Source: Fimiplasma intestinipullorum
Lineage (GTDB): Bacteria > Bacillota_I > Bacilli_A > Erysipelotrichales > Coprobacillaceae
NCBI GenBank assembly: GCA_018715065.1
Contig: DVMJ01000084.1
Coordinates: 1-17,119, forward strand
Direction: 5' to 3'
Length of the DNA stretch: 17,119 nt
The position numbers and the translations under genes are program-made. The notes under the pieces are model-generated. The model saw only the letters and a list, made by a program, of their open reading frames with translations. It was not told the origin of the DNA and did not search any database. This document shows positions 7,130 to 13,929 of the stretch, piece after piece. Positions within the stretch are counted from its first letter, which is position 1, and every line of letters begins with the position of its first letter.

Positions 7130-7777
7130 CGTGCTAAGATACTAGACATAATAAGTGACGTTGACTTTGGAATCGAAACTATGGACGTTCAGACGACATG
7201 ACAAAATCTAAACCATCCCGATCATTTCAGACATTCAAAGAATGCCACGCGATTCAGTTGGATGAAAATAGTGTATGGCAATACCTCAGATATCTTATAC
7301 CAATGGTCCATAACAAATATCATCTACTAACAATGCATCAGCCGCTGATGCAAAGGAGTTCCGAAAAAAAGATAGCTCAGGGGTCTAGATATGATCACAA
7401 GATATTGATTTTCCCTTCTTTCATGAGCATGTCTTCATTGACTGTATGCCCAAGTCGCGAGTTGACAATAGATTCCTTTAAAACCGGTGCAATCCGTTTT
7501 ACTCGCATATTTAAGCAAATACAATTTGTCGTTCAACTCAACCGGAAAAGAAAATGGCTGCTGTTAATGACATCATCATCTTCATAATTCCTCAAGACCG
7601 CTCAATTTGATTGTTGCGATGATTAAAAGAAATGCTTTCCAGTTCGAATAGACAAACTGTTTATCTGAAAAAGTGAAGATGCGCTGCACGCCCTATTCAA
7701 ACGATCTTACCATTTAGCGAAATCAAAAAGAACAGTGCCAAAAGCATCGCTCTTGATTTCACTTTAAATGAAACAAC
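7130..7777. other. Gene-poor region of about 640 bases, nothing recognised
   Basis: This stretch lies between the metG promoter and the rpiR-like gene. A plus-strand frame of 129 codons (7198-7587) is open, but it has no ribosome binding site, ends in low-complexity serines and resembles no family I know. Both strands carry many stops in the other frames. It may be a decayed gene. An imperfect hairpin (7719-7760) at the right end may serve the rpiR-like gene. Confidence 0.5.
7719..7760 (-). terminator. Possible weak terminator after the rpiR-like gene
   Basis: GAAATCAA (7719-7726) and TTGATTTC (7753-7760) are perfect inverted arms. On the minus strand the inner AAGAGC and GTTCTT also pair, and T5 falls within the 3' arm. 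The long loop and the lack of a clean T tract after the stem make this only a candidate. Confidence 0.3.
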
Positions 7778-8575
7778 CTAAAAATTCACATTCATCTCAC
7801 AACGACTCGCATAGGCGAGACTAATCAGACTGGCAATGACCATCAGCGGGTATGGATGACTGGCATAATCATGCCGGCTGTGATAGCGAATATAGGTATC
7901 GACATATTCCAGAGCTGAGTGTTCATTGCCGGTAACCATATAAATTTTAGGTTTATGCAGCGTATCTTTAAAAGGTTTCACACGAGCGAAGACACGTTGA
8001 AAATAAGTGGCCATATCTGAGAAAATGATAATCAGATCAGACTCACTGACATGGCTGAGATAATCGACCTGATCAGCGAAACGCAGGCTCGTATAGATGA
8101 TCTTACGGCTCGTCTGCAGATCGTACTGCAGGCTCAAGGCAGCGTTTTCCGAATGCATATAGCCAAAAGCGGCCACTTTTTCATAGCGTTCAATATCCTC
8201 AGCTAGCTGGTTGATCCTACTTTCCATATCCGGTGTTACCATGTAAGTCAAATTTTCAATGACACTAGTCAGATAAGAATCGACAAGCGAACGTCCGAGC
8301 ATCGTTTGATAGTGAAACTTATTGGTTGCCTGTTTTGATTCCATTTGAAAACGAATCAGCTGAATTTTTAATTCATTAAAATCTTTAAAACCAATCTCAC
8401 GGCAAAAACGCGAGATACTAGAATTAGCCACAAAACAATGTTTAGCGAGATCGCTAAGCGTACAATCTTCTAAAGTTTGTAGATGATCGATGATATATTT
8501 AGCGATACGATAATTATTCGAATCCCTCGGCTCACTGTTGAGCGTCGCTAATAAAATGATAATCAGATTGAACAT
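7778..8575 (-). CDS. MurR/RpiR family transcriptional regulator
   Basis: This 265-aa protein has an N-terminal RpiR-type helix-turn-helix. The stretch LSDLAKHCFVANSSISRFCREIGF (about residues 40-63) matches the family pattern of recognition by S-S-I-S-R-F. The C-terminal region (about residues 120-250) resembles a SIS sugar-phosphate-binding fold (VAAFGYMHSENAA, DLIIIFSDMATYF). The usual serine/glycine-rich phosphate loop (S-x-S-G) is not seen at the second strand, so ligand binding may differ. I chose ATG 8575 because GGGAGG lies 7-8 nt upstream; the longer frame to 8632 has poor signals. It follows the RDD gene by 53 nt and is probably co-transcribed with it. RpiR regulators commonly control nearby sugar-phosphate genes, so the nagB/EIIC pair is the likely target (inference). 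Confidence 0.8.
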   Translation of the reverse strand: MFNLIIILLATLNSEPRDSNNYRIAKYIIDHLQTLEDCTLSDLAKHCFVANSSISRFCREIGFKDFNELKIQLIRFQMESKQATNKFHYQTMLGRSLVDSYLTSVIENLTYMVTPDMESRINQLAEDIERYEKVAAFGYMHSENAALSLQYDLQTSRKIIYTSLRFADQVDYLSHVSESDLIIIFSDMATYFQRVFARVKPFKDTLHKPKIYMVTGNEHSALEYVDTYIRYHSRHDYASHPYPLMVIASLISLAYASRCEMNVNF

Positions 8576-8628
8576 CAGGTCACCTCCCCATCGGTTACCT
8601 TTATTTATAGCATGTTCAACTCTGACTT

Positions 8629-9201
8629 TCAATCTTTTTTAACGACAATCGTTCCTGCTAATAAATCATGAAAACATCGACTCTTTTGGTTCATATAGGC
8701 ATAACCGATGGAAAGCAGGGTCAAACCATAAGAAAGGTATGTCCAGGGATGAACCAGGAAAGACAAACCGAACAGCGGCATCAGGTTACGAAGCTGGCTG
8801 GCCATTAAAATAATACCACCTTCTAGAAAGGTCGCTCCAACCAGCTCACGCAAGCATAATTGCAGGGGACTGACCTCTGTGCCGTCCTGTTTTTTGACGA
8901 TGACCTTACACCATTTTTTGCCCAGGGTCTGACCAGGGAAAATAAATGACGGAATGACCACATAGTAAATGACCCCGACCAACAGGCCATAAATGCCTAG
9001 TGCCAGACCTGTCCCAAAATCATATTGTGTCAGATCAAACATCTCAGCCTGTAAGTATTCACCTTGACGAAAGTAAAAAGTAATGGGGATCACTGCAATC
9101 ATTTGGCCTAAATACCAGTCAATCAACATCGCAAAAAAACGACGCATTCTGACTTCTGCTACATCAATTCCTTTTTGTTTGGATATTTTTCTTTTTGCCA
9201 T
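8629..9201 (-). CDS. RDD family membrane protein
   Basis: This 190-aa protein has several hydrophobic segments: about residues 30-45, 70-90, and two more from about 125 to 170. Near the N terminus is the RDD-family pattern RRFFAMLIDWY (residues 20-30), with the conserved arginine and aspartate. The loop FPGQTLGKKWCKVIVKKQDG and the ending CFHDLLAGTIVV are also typical of RDD (PF06271). The N terminus is strongly basic. The ATG at 9201 follows AGGAGG by 7 nt. RDD proteins are membrane proteins, mostly without known function, and some relatives act in ion transport. The gene lies between the nagB-like and rpiR-like genes, with a terminator separating it from the former. Confidence 0.85.
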   Translation of the reverse strand: MAKRKISKQKGIDVAEVRMRRFFAMLIDWYLGQMIAVIPITFYFRQGEYLQAEMFDLTQYDFGTGLALGIYGLLVGVIYYVVIPSFIFPGQTLGKKWCKVIVKKQDGTEVSPLQLCLRELVGATFLEGGIILMASQLRNLMPLFGLSFLVHPWTYLSYGLTLLSIGYAYMNQKSRCFHDLLAGTIVVKKD

Positions 9202-9217
9202 TCACAATCCTCCTATT

Positions 9218-9252
9218 AAAAAACAGAAATGAACTTAAGATCATTTCTGTTT
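9218..9252 (-). terminator. Terminator of the nagB-like gene
   Basis: On the minus strand AACAGAAATGA (9251-9241) and TCATTTCTGTT (9232-9222) form an 11-bp stem with an 8-nt loop, followed by T6. It lies just past the nagB-like stop and before the RDD ribosome binding site. RDD/rpiR would therefore need readthrough or their own promoter. Confidence 0.88.
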
Positions 9253-9259
9253 CGCGTTA

Positions 9260-9982
9260 TTATAAACGTTCGTAATCTTTTGGGTCTAATAAGCTCGCCG
9301 CTTCTTTATCACAGATGACCGTCACGTTTGGATGCAGTTTTAAAACAGTTGCAGGTAATTCATCGGTAATTGGTGAATCCAGAACTTGTTTTAAGATTTC
9401 TGCTTTATGTTTACCATTAACAATCATCACTAAGTGTTTCACTTTCATCAAGCTCTTAGGTCCCATGGTAATGCTGTAAGGGAGATCCGGTTTTTCTGGG
9501 TAACCTGGGTTAACTGCATTTTTCGTTTTACGATCCATGATATAAGTATAGCTATCCATTGGTGTACATCTTGGGCAGTTGCTGCAGAAATGTCCATCAA
9601 AGCCAAGTCCGATCACCATTACATCGATACCGCCGGCTTCACTGATTTCCTTATCATAAGTCATCCAGTTTTCCATCGTCGTCACGTGAATTCTTTCATC
9701 AGGGATATGCGCATCCTTGAAGAATAATTCCTGCATCTCCGTCCAGTTTGGTCCTGGTTTATCCTGACCGATATAAGGGGCTTCATCAAACAGATAATAT
9801 TGAACATCCTTGAATTCTTCCTGATCGCGTACGATTGGAGCCATCATCTCGTACAACATTTTTGGTGAACGTCCTGATGTCAGTGAAATATTCACACGTT
9901 TATCCTGCATCATAGCACCAAGCAACACATACATGGCATATTCGCTCATTTGTTTTTCGGTTTCTTTAATAATCAGTTTCAT
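9260..9982 (-). CDS. NagB-like sugar-phosphate isomerase/deaminase
   Basis: This 240-aa protein is in the glucosamine-6-phosphate deaminase/6-phosphogluconolactonase family. Seen directly are the phosphate loop SLTSGRSP (residues 33-40), the acidic pair DEAPY (66-70, matching the DEY of NagB), GLGFDGH (125-131) and the family block SITMGPKSLMKVKHLVMIVNGKHKAE. Classical NagB continues DGH with an IAFNEP stretch; here it reads FCSNCPRCTP. The catalytic glutamate position is therefore a cysteine, and C133, C136 and C139 form CxxCxxC. This resembles the YieK-like branch more than true NagB, so deaminase activity on glucosamine-6-phosphate is not certain. The ATG at 9982 follows AGGAGG. It is divergent from the PTS EIIC gene and probably acts on the sugar phosphate that the PTS imports. 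Confidence 0.8.
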   Translation of the reverse strand: MKLIIKETEKQMSEYAMYVLLGAMMQDKRVNISLTSGRSPKMLYEMMAPIVRDQEEFKDVQYYLFDEAPYIGQDKPGPNWTEMQELFFKDAHIPDERIHVTTMENWMTYDKEISEAGGIDVMVIGLGFDGHFCSNCPRCTPMDSYTYIMDRKTKNAVNPGYPEKPDLPYSITMGPKSLMKVKHLVMIVNGKHKAEILKQVLDSPITDELPATVLKLHPNVTVICDKEAASLLDPKDYERL

Positions 9983-10011
9983 AATGTCCTCCTTGCTTTT
10001 TTGATACTTTT

Positions 10012-10039
10012 ATTATAGTCTTTTCGTTAGCATTGTCGC
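10012..10039 (-). promoter_or_regulatory. Candidate promoter of the nagB-like gene
   Basis: A perfect TATAAT (10017-10012) is preceded at 16 nt by GCGACA (10039-10034), a 4/6 match to TTGACA. The three phased 20-nt repeats begin 5 nt upstream of this -35. Confidence 0.6.
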
Positions 10040-10044
10040 TTTTT

Positions 10045-10104
10045 TTCGACAAAAAGAAAAACCTTTCGATTTTTTGGAAAAAACTTCGATGTTTTGGAAA
10101 AACA
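10045..10104. promoter_or_regulatory. Three phased 20-nt repeats between divergent promoters (candidate operator array)
   Basis: Units begin exactly 20 nt apart at 10045, 10065 and 10085, each opening with TTCGA. Units 2 (TTCGATTTTTTGGAAAAAAC) and 3 (TTCGATGTTTTGGAAAAACA) match at 17 of 20 positions. Unit 1 (TTCGACAAAAAGAAAAACCT) is more diverged but keeps TTCGA, the G at position 12 and the following A run. The array fills the gap between the two divergent -35 elements. Its phasing of about two helical turns suggests cooperative binding by a regulator, most likely an activator of both genes. The repeats are observed; the role is inferred. Confidence 0.7.
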
Positions 10105-10134
10105 TTGCCTCTACGGTAAAGAAAAACCTATAAT
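10105..10134 (+). promoter_or_regulatory. Promoter of the PTS EIIC gene
   Basis: TTGCCT (10105-10110) and a perfect TATAAT (10129-10134) are separated by 18 nt, 30 nt before the ATG. The -35 directly abuts the last 20-nt repeat. Confidence 0.75.
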
Positions 10135-10164
10135 GCCCCTAGATGAAGAAAGGAGGAGTTTCAA

Positions 10165-11538
10165 ATGAACTTCATGGACAAATTCTCGGCGTTAGCTGAT
10201 CGTACCTTGGTCCCTATCGCCAATAAACTCGGAAGTCAAAAACATTTAGCTTCCATTCGTGATGGTATGGTTGTCGCAATCCCGCTTTCTATTCTAGGCG
10301 GTATCTGTTTAATTATCTCAACCCCACCATTTACCCCGGACACACTGCCTGATTGGGGATTTTTCTCAGATCTTTTAATGGGATGGTATAATTGGGCACA
10401 GGCCAATAAAGCCGCTATTCAGCTTCCATATAATATGACAATGTCACTGATGGGCTTATTTGTCTGCTTCTCGATTTCATATCATTTAGCACAGCGCAGC
10501 AAGGTCCCTGCCTTGAATGCAGCTGTTGTTTCGACCGCTATCTTCTTAATGGTCGCAGCGCCTGTCGCTTCAGCAGTACCTATGTCTAGCATTACCGAGG
10601 GAACAGCGATTGCTGATCTTCCCGCAGCTAAAGCTAACTATATCCCCGCTGCTTACCTGGACGCCAAAGGTATCTTTACAGCAATCATTGTTTCCATCGG
10701 TTGTGTAGAATTAATGAGCTTCTTATTAAAAAAAGATATTCGTTTCAAATTGCCTGATGGTGTTCCACCAGCAGTCACTTCTTCTTTTGACGCCATCATT
10801 CCTTTAGTGGTTTGTGTGGTTGTCTTCTATGCTGTATCTTTAGTTGTTCAATCATTGAGTGGTGAACTTCTGCCAAGCATGATCATGACGATCCTTGCTC
10901 CAGCGATTACGGGTCTGGATTCACTGCCTGGTATCTGCTTGATCACCATCATTGCTCAGGTCTTCTGGTTCTTTGGTTTACATGGTGCCAGCATTACGCA
11001 GCCAATTCGTTTACCATTCATGCAGATGTATCTGATTGAAAATATCGCCGCATTCACAGCTGGTGAACCACTGGCTCACTATTTCGTACAGCCTTTCTGG
11101 TCTTACGTGATTACCTTAGGTGGTGGAGGTGCTACACTTGGTCTATGTATCCTCTTATTAACATCTAAATCGAAAGAGTTAAAAACATTAGGTAAGATCA
11201 GTATTGGTCCTGCCATCTTCAATATCAACGAACCAATCATCTTCGGTCTGCCAATGGTACTGAACCCATTGATGATGATTCCATTTATTTTCGTTCCTGT
11301 CGTCAACTCAATCATTGCCTACGCACTGATGGCTTTAAATATTGTCGGCAAGGGTGTCTTTGAAACCCCATTTACCACACCTGCTCCTTTAGGTGCTGCG
11401 ATTGGTTTCATGGACTTCAAAGCAGCTATTATGGTCGTTGGACTGATTCTCTTAGATATCGCGCTCTACTATCCATTCTTCAAAGTCATGGAAAAACAGA
11501 AGATCGCTGAAGAGAACGGTTTAGCTAACGTAGAATAA
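10165..11538 (+). CDS. PTS system EIIC component, Lac (cellobiose/lactose-type) family
   Basis: This 457-aa inner-membrane permease has about ten hydrophobic segments. It is an EIIC of the Lac family, the membrane channel that moves sugar while the EIIB partner phosphorylates it. Family features seen are the N-terminal ALADRTLVPIANKLG helix, IRDGMVVAIPLSILGG (residues about 31-46) and the glycine-rich GGGGATLGL. INEPIIFGLP (near residue 354) is the conserved substrate-site glutamate motif. AAAGGAGG lies about 8 nt before the ATG at 10165. EIIA and EIIB domains are absent here and must come from elsewhere. The substrate could be a beta-glucoside, lactose, chitobiose or another (amino) sugar. 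The adjacent NagB-like gene hints at an amino sugar, but this is inference. Confidence 0.92.
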   Translation: MNFMDKFSALADRTLVPIANKLGSQKHLASIRDGMVVAIPLSILGGICLIISTPPFTPDTLPDWGFFSDLLMGWYNWAQANKAAIQLPYNMTMSLMGLFVCFSISYHLAQRSKVPALNAAVVSTAIFLMVAAPVASAVPMSSITEGTAIADLPAAKANYIPAAYLDAKGIFTAIIVSIGCVELMSFLLKKDIRFKLPDGVPPAVTSSFDAIIPLVVCVVVFYAVSLVVQSLSGELLPSMIMTILAPAITGLDSLPGICLITIIAQVFWFFGLHGASITQPIRLPFMQMYLIENIAAFTAGEPLAHYFVQPFWSYVITLGGGGATLGLCILLLTSKSKELKTLGKISIGPAIFNINEPIIFGLPMVLNPLMMIPFIFVPVVNSIIAYALMALNIVGKGVFETPFTTPAPLGAAIGFMDFKAAIMVVGLILLDIALYYPFFKVMEKQKIAEENGLANVE

Positions 11539-11545
11539 AAAATGA

Positions 11546-11584
11546 GACCCCAGATACCTAACCCCCCGGTATCTGGGGTTTTTT
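11546..11584 (+). terminator. Strong terminator of the EIIC gene
   Basis: ACCCCAGATACC (11547-11558) and GGTATCTGGGGT (11568-11579) form a perfect 12-bp stem with a 9-nt loop, followed by T to 11584. Confidence 0.95.
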
Positions 11585-11612
11585 ATGCCTAAAAGAGGAT
11601 CATATAAGCACT

Positions 11613-11642
11613 AAAAAAGGATCAAGAGCGTGCTCTTAATCC
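11613..11642 (-). terminator. Terminator of the galT-galM-galK operon
   Basis: On the minus strand GGATTAAGAG (11642-11633) pairs with CTCTTGATCC (11628-11619) through ten base pairs including one G-U. The loop is 4 nt, followed by T6. The 5' arm contains the galK stop codon, so the terminator overlaps the end of the gene. Confidence 0.88.
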
Positions 11643-12916
11643 ATGACTTTGATACCTCCATATTGGCGGATTTTGAGAATATGGCAGGATCCCTTACCAA
11701 AATAATGTTCTATCTCCTGCTGATAGGTTTTGACATAATCATCTTCCACGAAGGCCTGAATAGTTCCCGCGAAGCCTCCGCCATGAACGCGGCATACCCC
11801 GTGATCCCCTAAGATGACCTCACTCAAGGCTAGCGCCAGTGAGACAGCCTGCTGGTTGATATTCTGATTGGAATAAACGTTCTGTAGATATTTAAACGAA
11901 CTATCTCCAGACGCCCGTATGGTATTTTTAAATGCCCTAAAGTCTTGATTTTCCAGAGCTGCACAGGCTTGTCTGACCCGTTTATTCTCATTGAAAAGAT
12001 GCAGGGCTCTTAAGACGGCCCGATCACTGGTCGCCTCACGGACATCGCTTAGCTGACTAAGGAAATCATCCTCATCTACTTCACGCAGGACCTCTTCGTT
12101 AAAGAAGGAGGCCACTTGTTTCATTTCAGCTGGAATCGATGCATAATCATCGGTCAGATCGGCATGACTCGCATGGACATCGACGATACAAAGACTATGC
12201 TTGAATTCACTAAAGTCCACATGCACTTTTTCAACCACAGGGGCTTCCGTGTTCTTAAAATCGATATGAATCAATCCGCCGACAGAGCAGGCACATTGAT
12301 CCATCAGACCACAAGGTTTGCCAAAATATACATTCTCACTATACTGTCCAATTTTAGCTATCGTGACCGGATCTAATGGCTTTTCATGATAAAGACCGGA
12401 GAGAACAGTTCCGATCATGACCTCAAAAGCCGCTGAAGACGAAAGCCCCGATCCCTGCAGAACATCACTGGTCATATAGGCCTCGAAGCCGCCAATGGCC
12501 AGACCTAATTCCTGAAAACGTGCCAGTGTGCCGCGAATCAATGCCTCTGACGTTTCTTTCTCCGCTTCTTTTGGGGCAAGATCCGTTAATTCGATTGCCT
12601 GAATATCATAGTCATCGGATTGGATCTTGATATGATGATCATGCTTGGCAACAACAGCAATGATATCTAAATTGATGGCCGTCGCTAACACTTCCCCATG
12701 CTGATGATCTGTATGATTCCCACACACTTCACTGCGTCCTGGGGTACTGAAGATGGCCACCTCTTTATCACCATAGAGGGAGATAAATGTATCGATTGCC
12801 TGCATGTAACGCGCCTTTTGGGCGTCCGCTCTTGCAGTGTCGAGATAGATCTCGGTAAACTGTTGATCATATTGATTATGGGCTATTTCCTGTTTTAAAA
12901 GACTTGCTTTTTTCAT
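11636..12916 (-). CDS. galK: Galactokinase
   Basis: This GHMP kinase phosphorylates alpha-D-galactose to galactose-1-phosphate with ATP. The 426-aa product has the N-terminal galactokinase signature in the variant GRSEVCGNHTDHQHGEV (near residues 59-75). Classical GalK has GEHTDY there. The ATP-binding GHMP loop is GSGLSSSAAFE (near residue 155), and the C-terminal motif is RVHGGGFAGTIQAF. GKPCGLMDQCACSVGG is the usual Asp-bearing substrate segment. It is slightly longer than the ~390 aa of E. coli GalK. The ATG at 12916 overlaps the galM stop (ATGA), indicating translational coupling. It is the last gene of the operon, ending in a terminator that overlaps its stop codon. Confidence 0.95.
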   Translation of the reverse strand: MKKASLLKQEIAHNQYDQQFTEIYLDTARADAQKARYMQAIDTFISLYGDKEVAIFSTPGRSEVCGNHTDHQHGEVLATAINLDIIAVVAKHDHHIKIQSDDYDIQAIELTDLAPKEAEKETSEALIRGTLARFQELGLAIGGFEAYMTSDVLQGSGLSSSAAFEVMIGTVLSGLYHEKPLDPVTIAKIGQYSENVYFGKPCGLMDQCACSVGGLIHIDFKNTEAPVVEKVHVDFSEFKHSLCIVDVHASHADLTDDYASIPAEMKQVASFFNEEVLREVDEDDFLSQLSDVREATSDRAVLRALHLFNENKRVRQACAALENQDFRAFKNTIRASGDSSFKYLQNVYSNQNINQQAVSLALALSEVILGDHGVCRVHGGGFAGTIQAFVEDDYVKTYQQEIEHYFGKGSCHILKIRQYGGIKVMD

Positions 12917-13929
12917 TTTGTGATGACCTCAAATGTATAGGATGTTACCGCATCATATACATCACCTTTCCTTAAAATTGTATCCGGATGTTCCTGTAGA
13001 TGGATGGCATCGGGTAAATACTGTGTTTCAATACAAACGGCATCATGATTGGCATAGATAGCGCCATTTTTCCCCTGCCGATCATTGAGATAATTTGCCG
13101 AATAGATCTGCGCCGTCGGTAAACTCGTGCTGACAGTCAGCTGACGCCCGCTCTCAGGATGATAAAGGACTACCTGATTTTCTTTAGCGGACAATATAAA
13201 CGGATGATCCAGACCATGCGCAATCTCTAATTGTTCATCTGACTGGGTAAGCACTTGACCAAGAAGCCGTGCTTCTCTTAGATCAAAGACACTGCCGGCC
13301 ACATCGCGTATCTTGCCAGTAGGTAGTCCATCCCCATCGACACAGGCAAACTGGTCCGCTTTAACCATCAGCCAATGAGAGTGAATGCTTTCCTGATGAC
13401 CGGATAAGTTGAAATAAGAATGATTGGTGATATTGACTAGCGTATCTTCCGTGGTGGTCGCCCGATAATGTAAGATCAGCTGATGATCCTTGAGAATATA
13501 ATCCGCCACTAGATCCAGTCTGCCGGGATACCCTTCTTCTCCATCCTCGCTGACATAGTGAAGACGTAAAGTGGTCTCATCAACGATCGTGGCTTCAAAG
13601 AACTGATAACTGAATCCTTTCAGACCACCGTGCAGATGATTAGGACCATTGTTGACAGCAAGATGGTAAGTCTTGCCATTGAGCGTAAATGTTCCTTGCT
13701 TGATACGGTTGGCAACACGACCTACTAAGGCCCCTAAATAACCATCTTCCTGCTGATAAGAAGTCAGCTTGTCATATCCTAAGACCACATCGGCGAATTC
13801 GCCATGGCGATCTGGTGCATAGAGGTTCAGGATCGTGCCGCCGTAATTAGAAACAACGACCTGCAGCTTATCGTTAGAAAGCTGATAAATATCCATGCCG
13901 GACGGATCGTGGCGCACTAATTTAATCAT
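12913..13929 (-). CDS. galM: Aldose 1-epimerase (galactose mutarotase)
   Basis: This enzyme converts beta-D-galactose to the alpha anomer used by galactokinase. The 338-aa product carries the family's NHLHGG (first catalytic histidine, near residue 95), NITNHSYFNLSG (second histidine, near residue 170) and CIETQYLPDAIH (catalytic glutamate, near residue 300). I use ATG 13929, which gives MIKLVRHDPSG. AGGAG lies 9 nt upstream of it and would be too close to the alternative GTG at 13935. The start overlaps the end of galT by 8 nt and the stop overlaps galK by 4 nt, so the three genes form a tight operon. Confidence 0.93.
   Translation of the reverse strand: MIKLVRHDPSGMDIYQLSNDKLQVVVSNYGGTILNLYAPDRHGEFADVVLGYDKLTSYQQEDGYLGALVGRVANRIKQGTFTLNGKTYHLAVNNGPNHLHGGLKGFSYQFFEATIVDETTLRLHYVSEDGEEGYPGRLDLVADYILKDHQLILHYRATTTEDTLVNITNHSYFNLSGHQESIHSHWLMVKADQFACVDGDGLPTGKIRDVAGSVFDLREARLLGQVLTQSDEQLEIAHGLDHPFILSAKENQVVLYHPESGRQLTVSTSLPTAQIYSANYLNDRQGKNGAIYANHDAVCIETQYLPDAIHLQEHPDTILRKGDVYDAVTSYTFEVITK

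Noticed and set aside
7198..7587. 129-codon open frame on the plus strand
   Set aside because: It has no ribosome binding site, no recognisable motif and a low-complexity tail. Kept only as part of the unexplained gap.
7741..7772. TTTCA-N7-TGAAA as a second copy of the palindrome found in the gal leader
   Set aside because: The spacer length differs (7 versus 9), and a short AT-rich palindrome after a stop codon can easily arise by chance.
8576..8632. N-terminal extension of the rpiR-like frame
   Set aside because: It has no ribosome binding site and overlaps the RDD stop codon. GGGAGG before ATG 8575 is much better.
10045..10104. CRISPR-like array
   Set aside because: The 20-nt units are directly adjacent with no spacers and sit between two promoters, so an operator array is far more likely.
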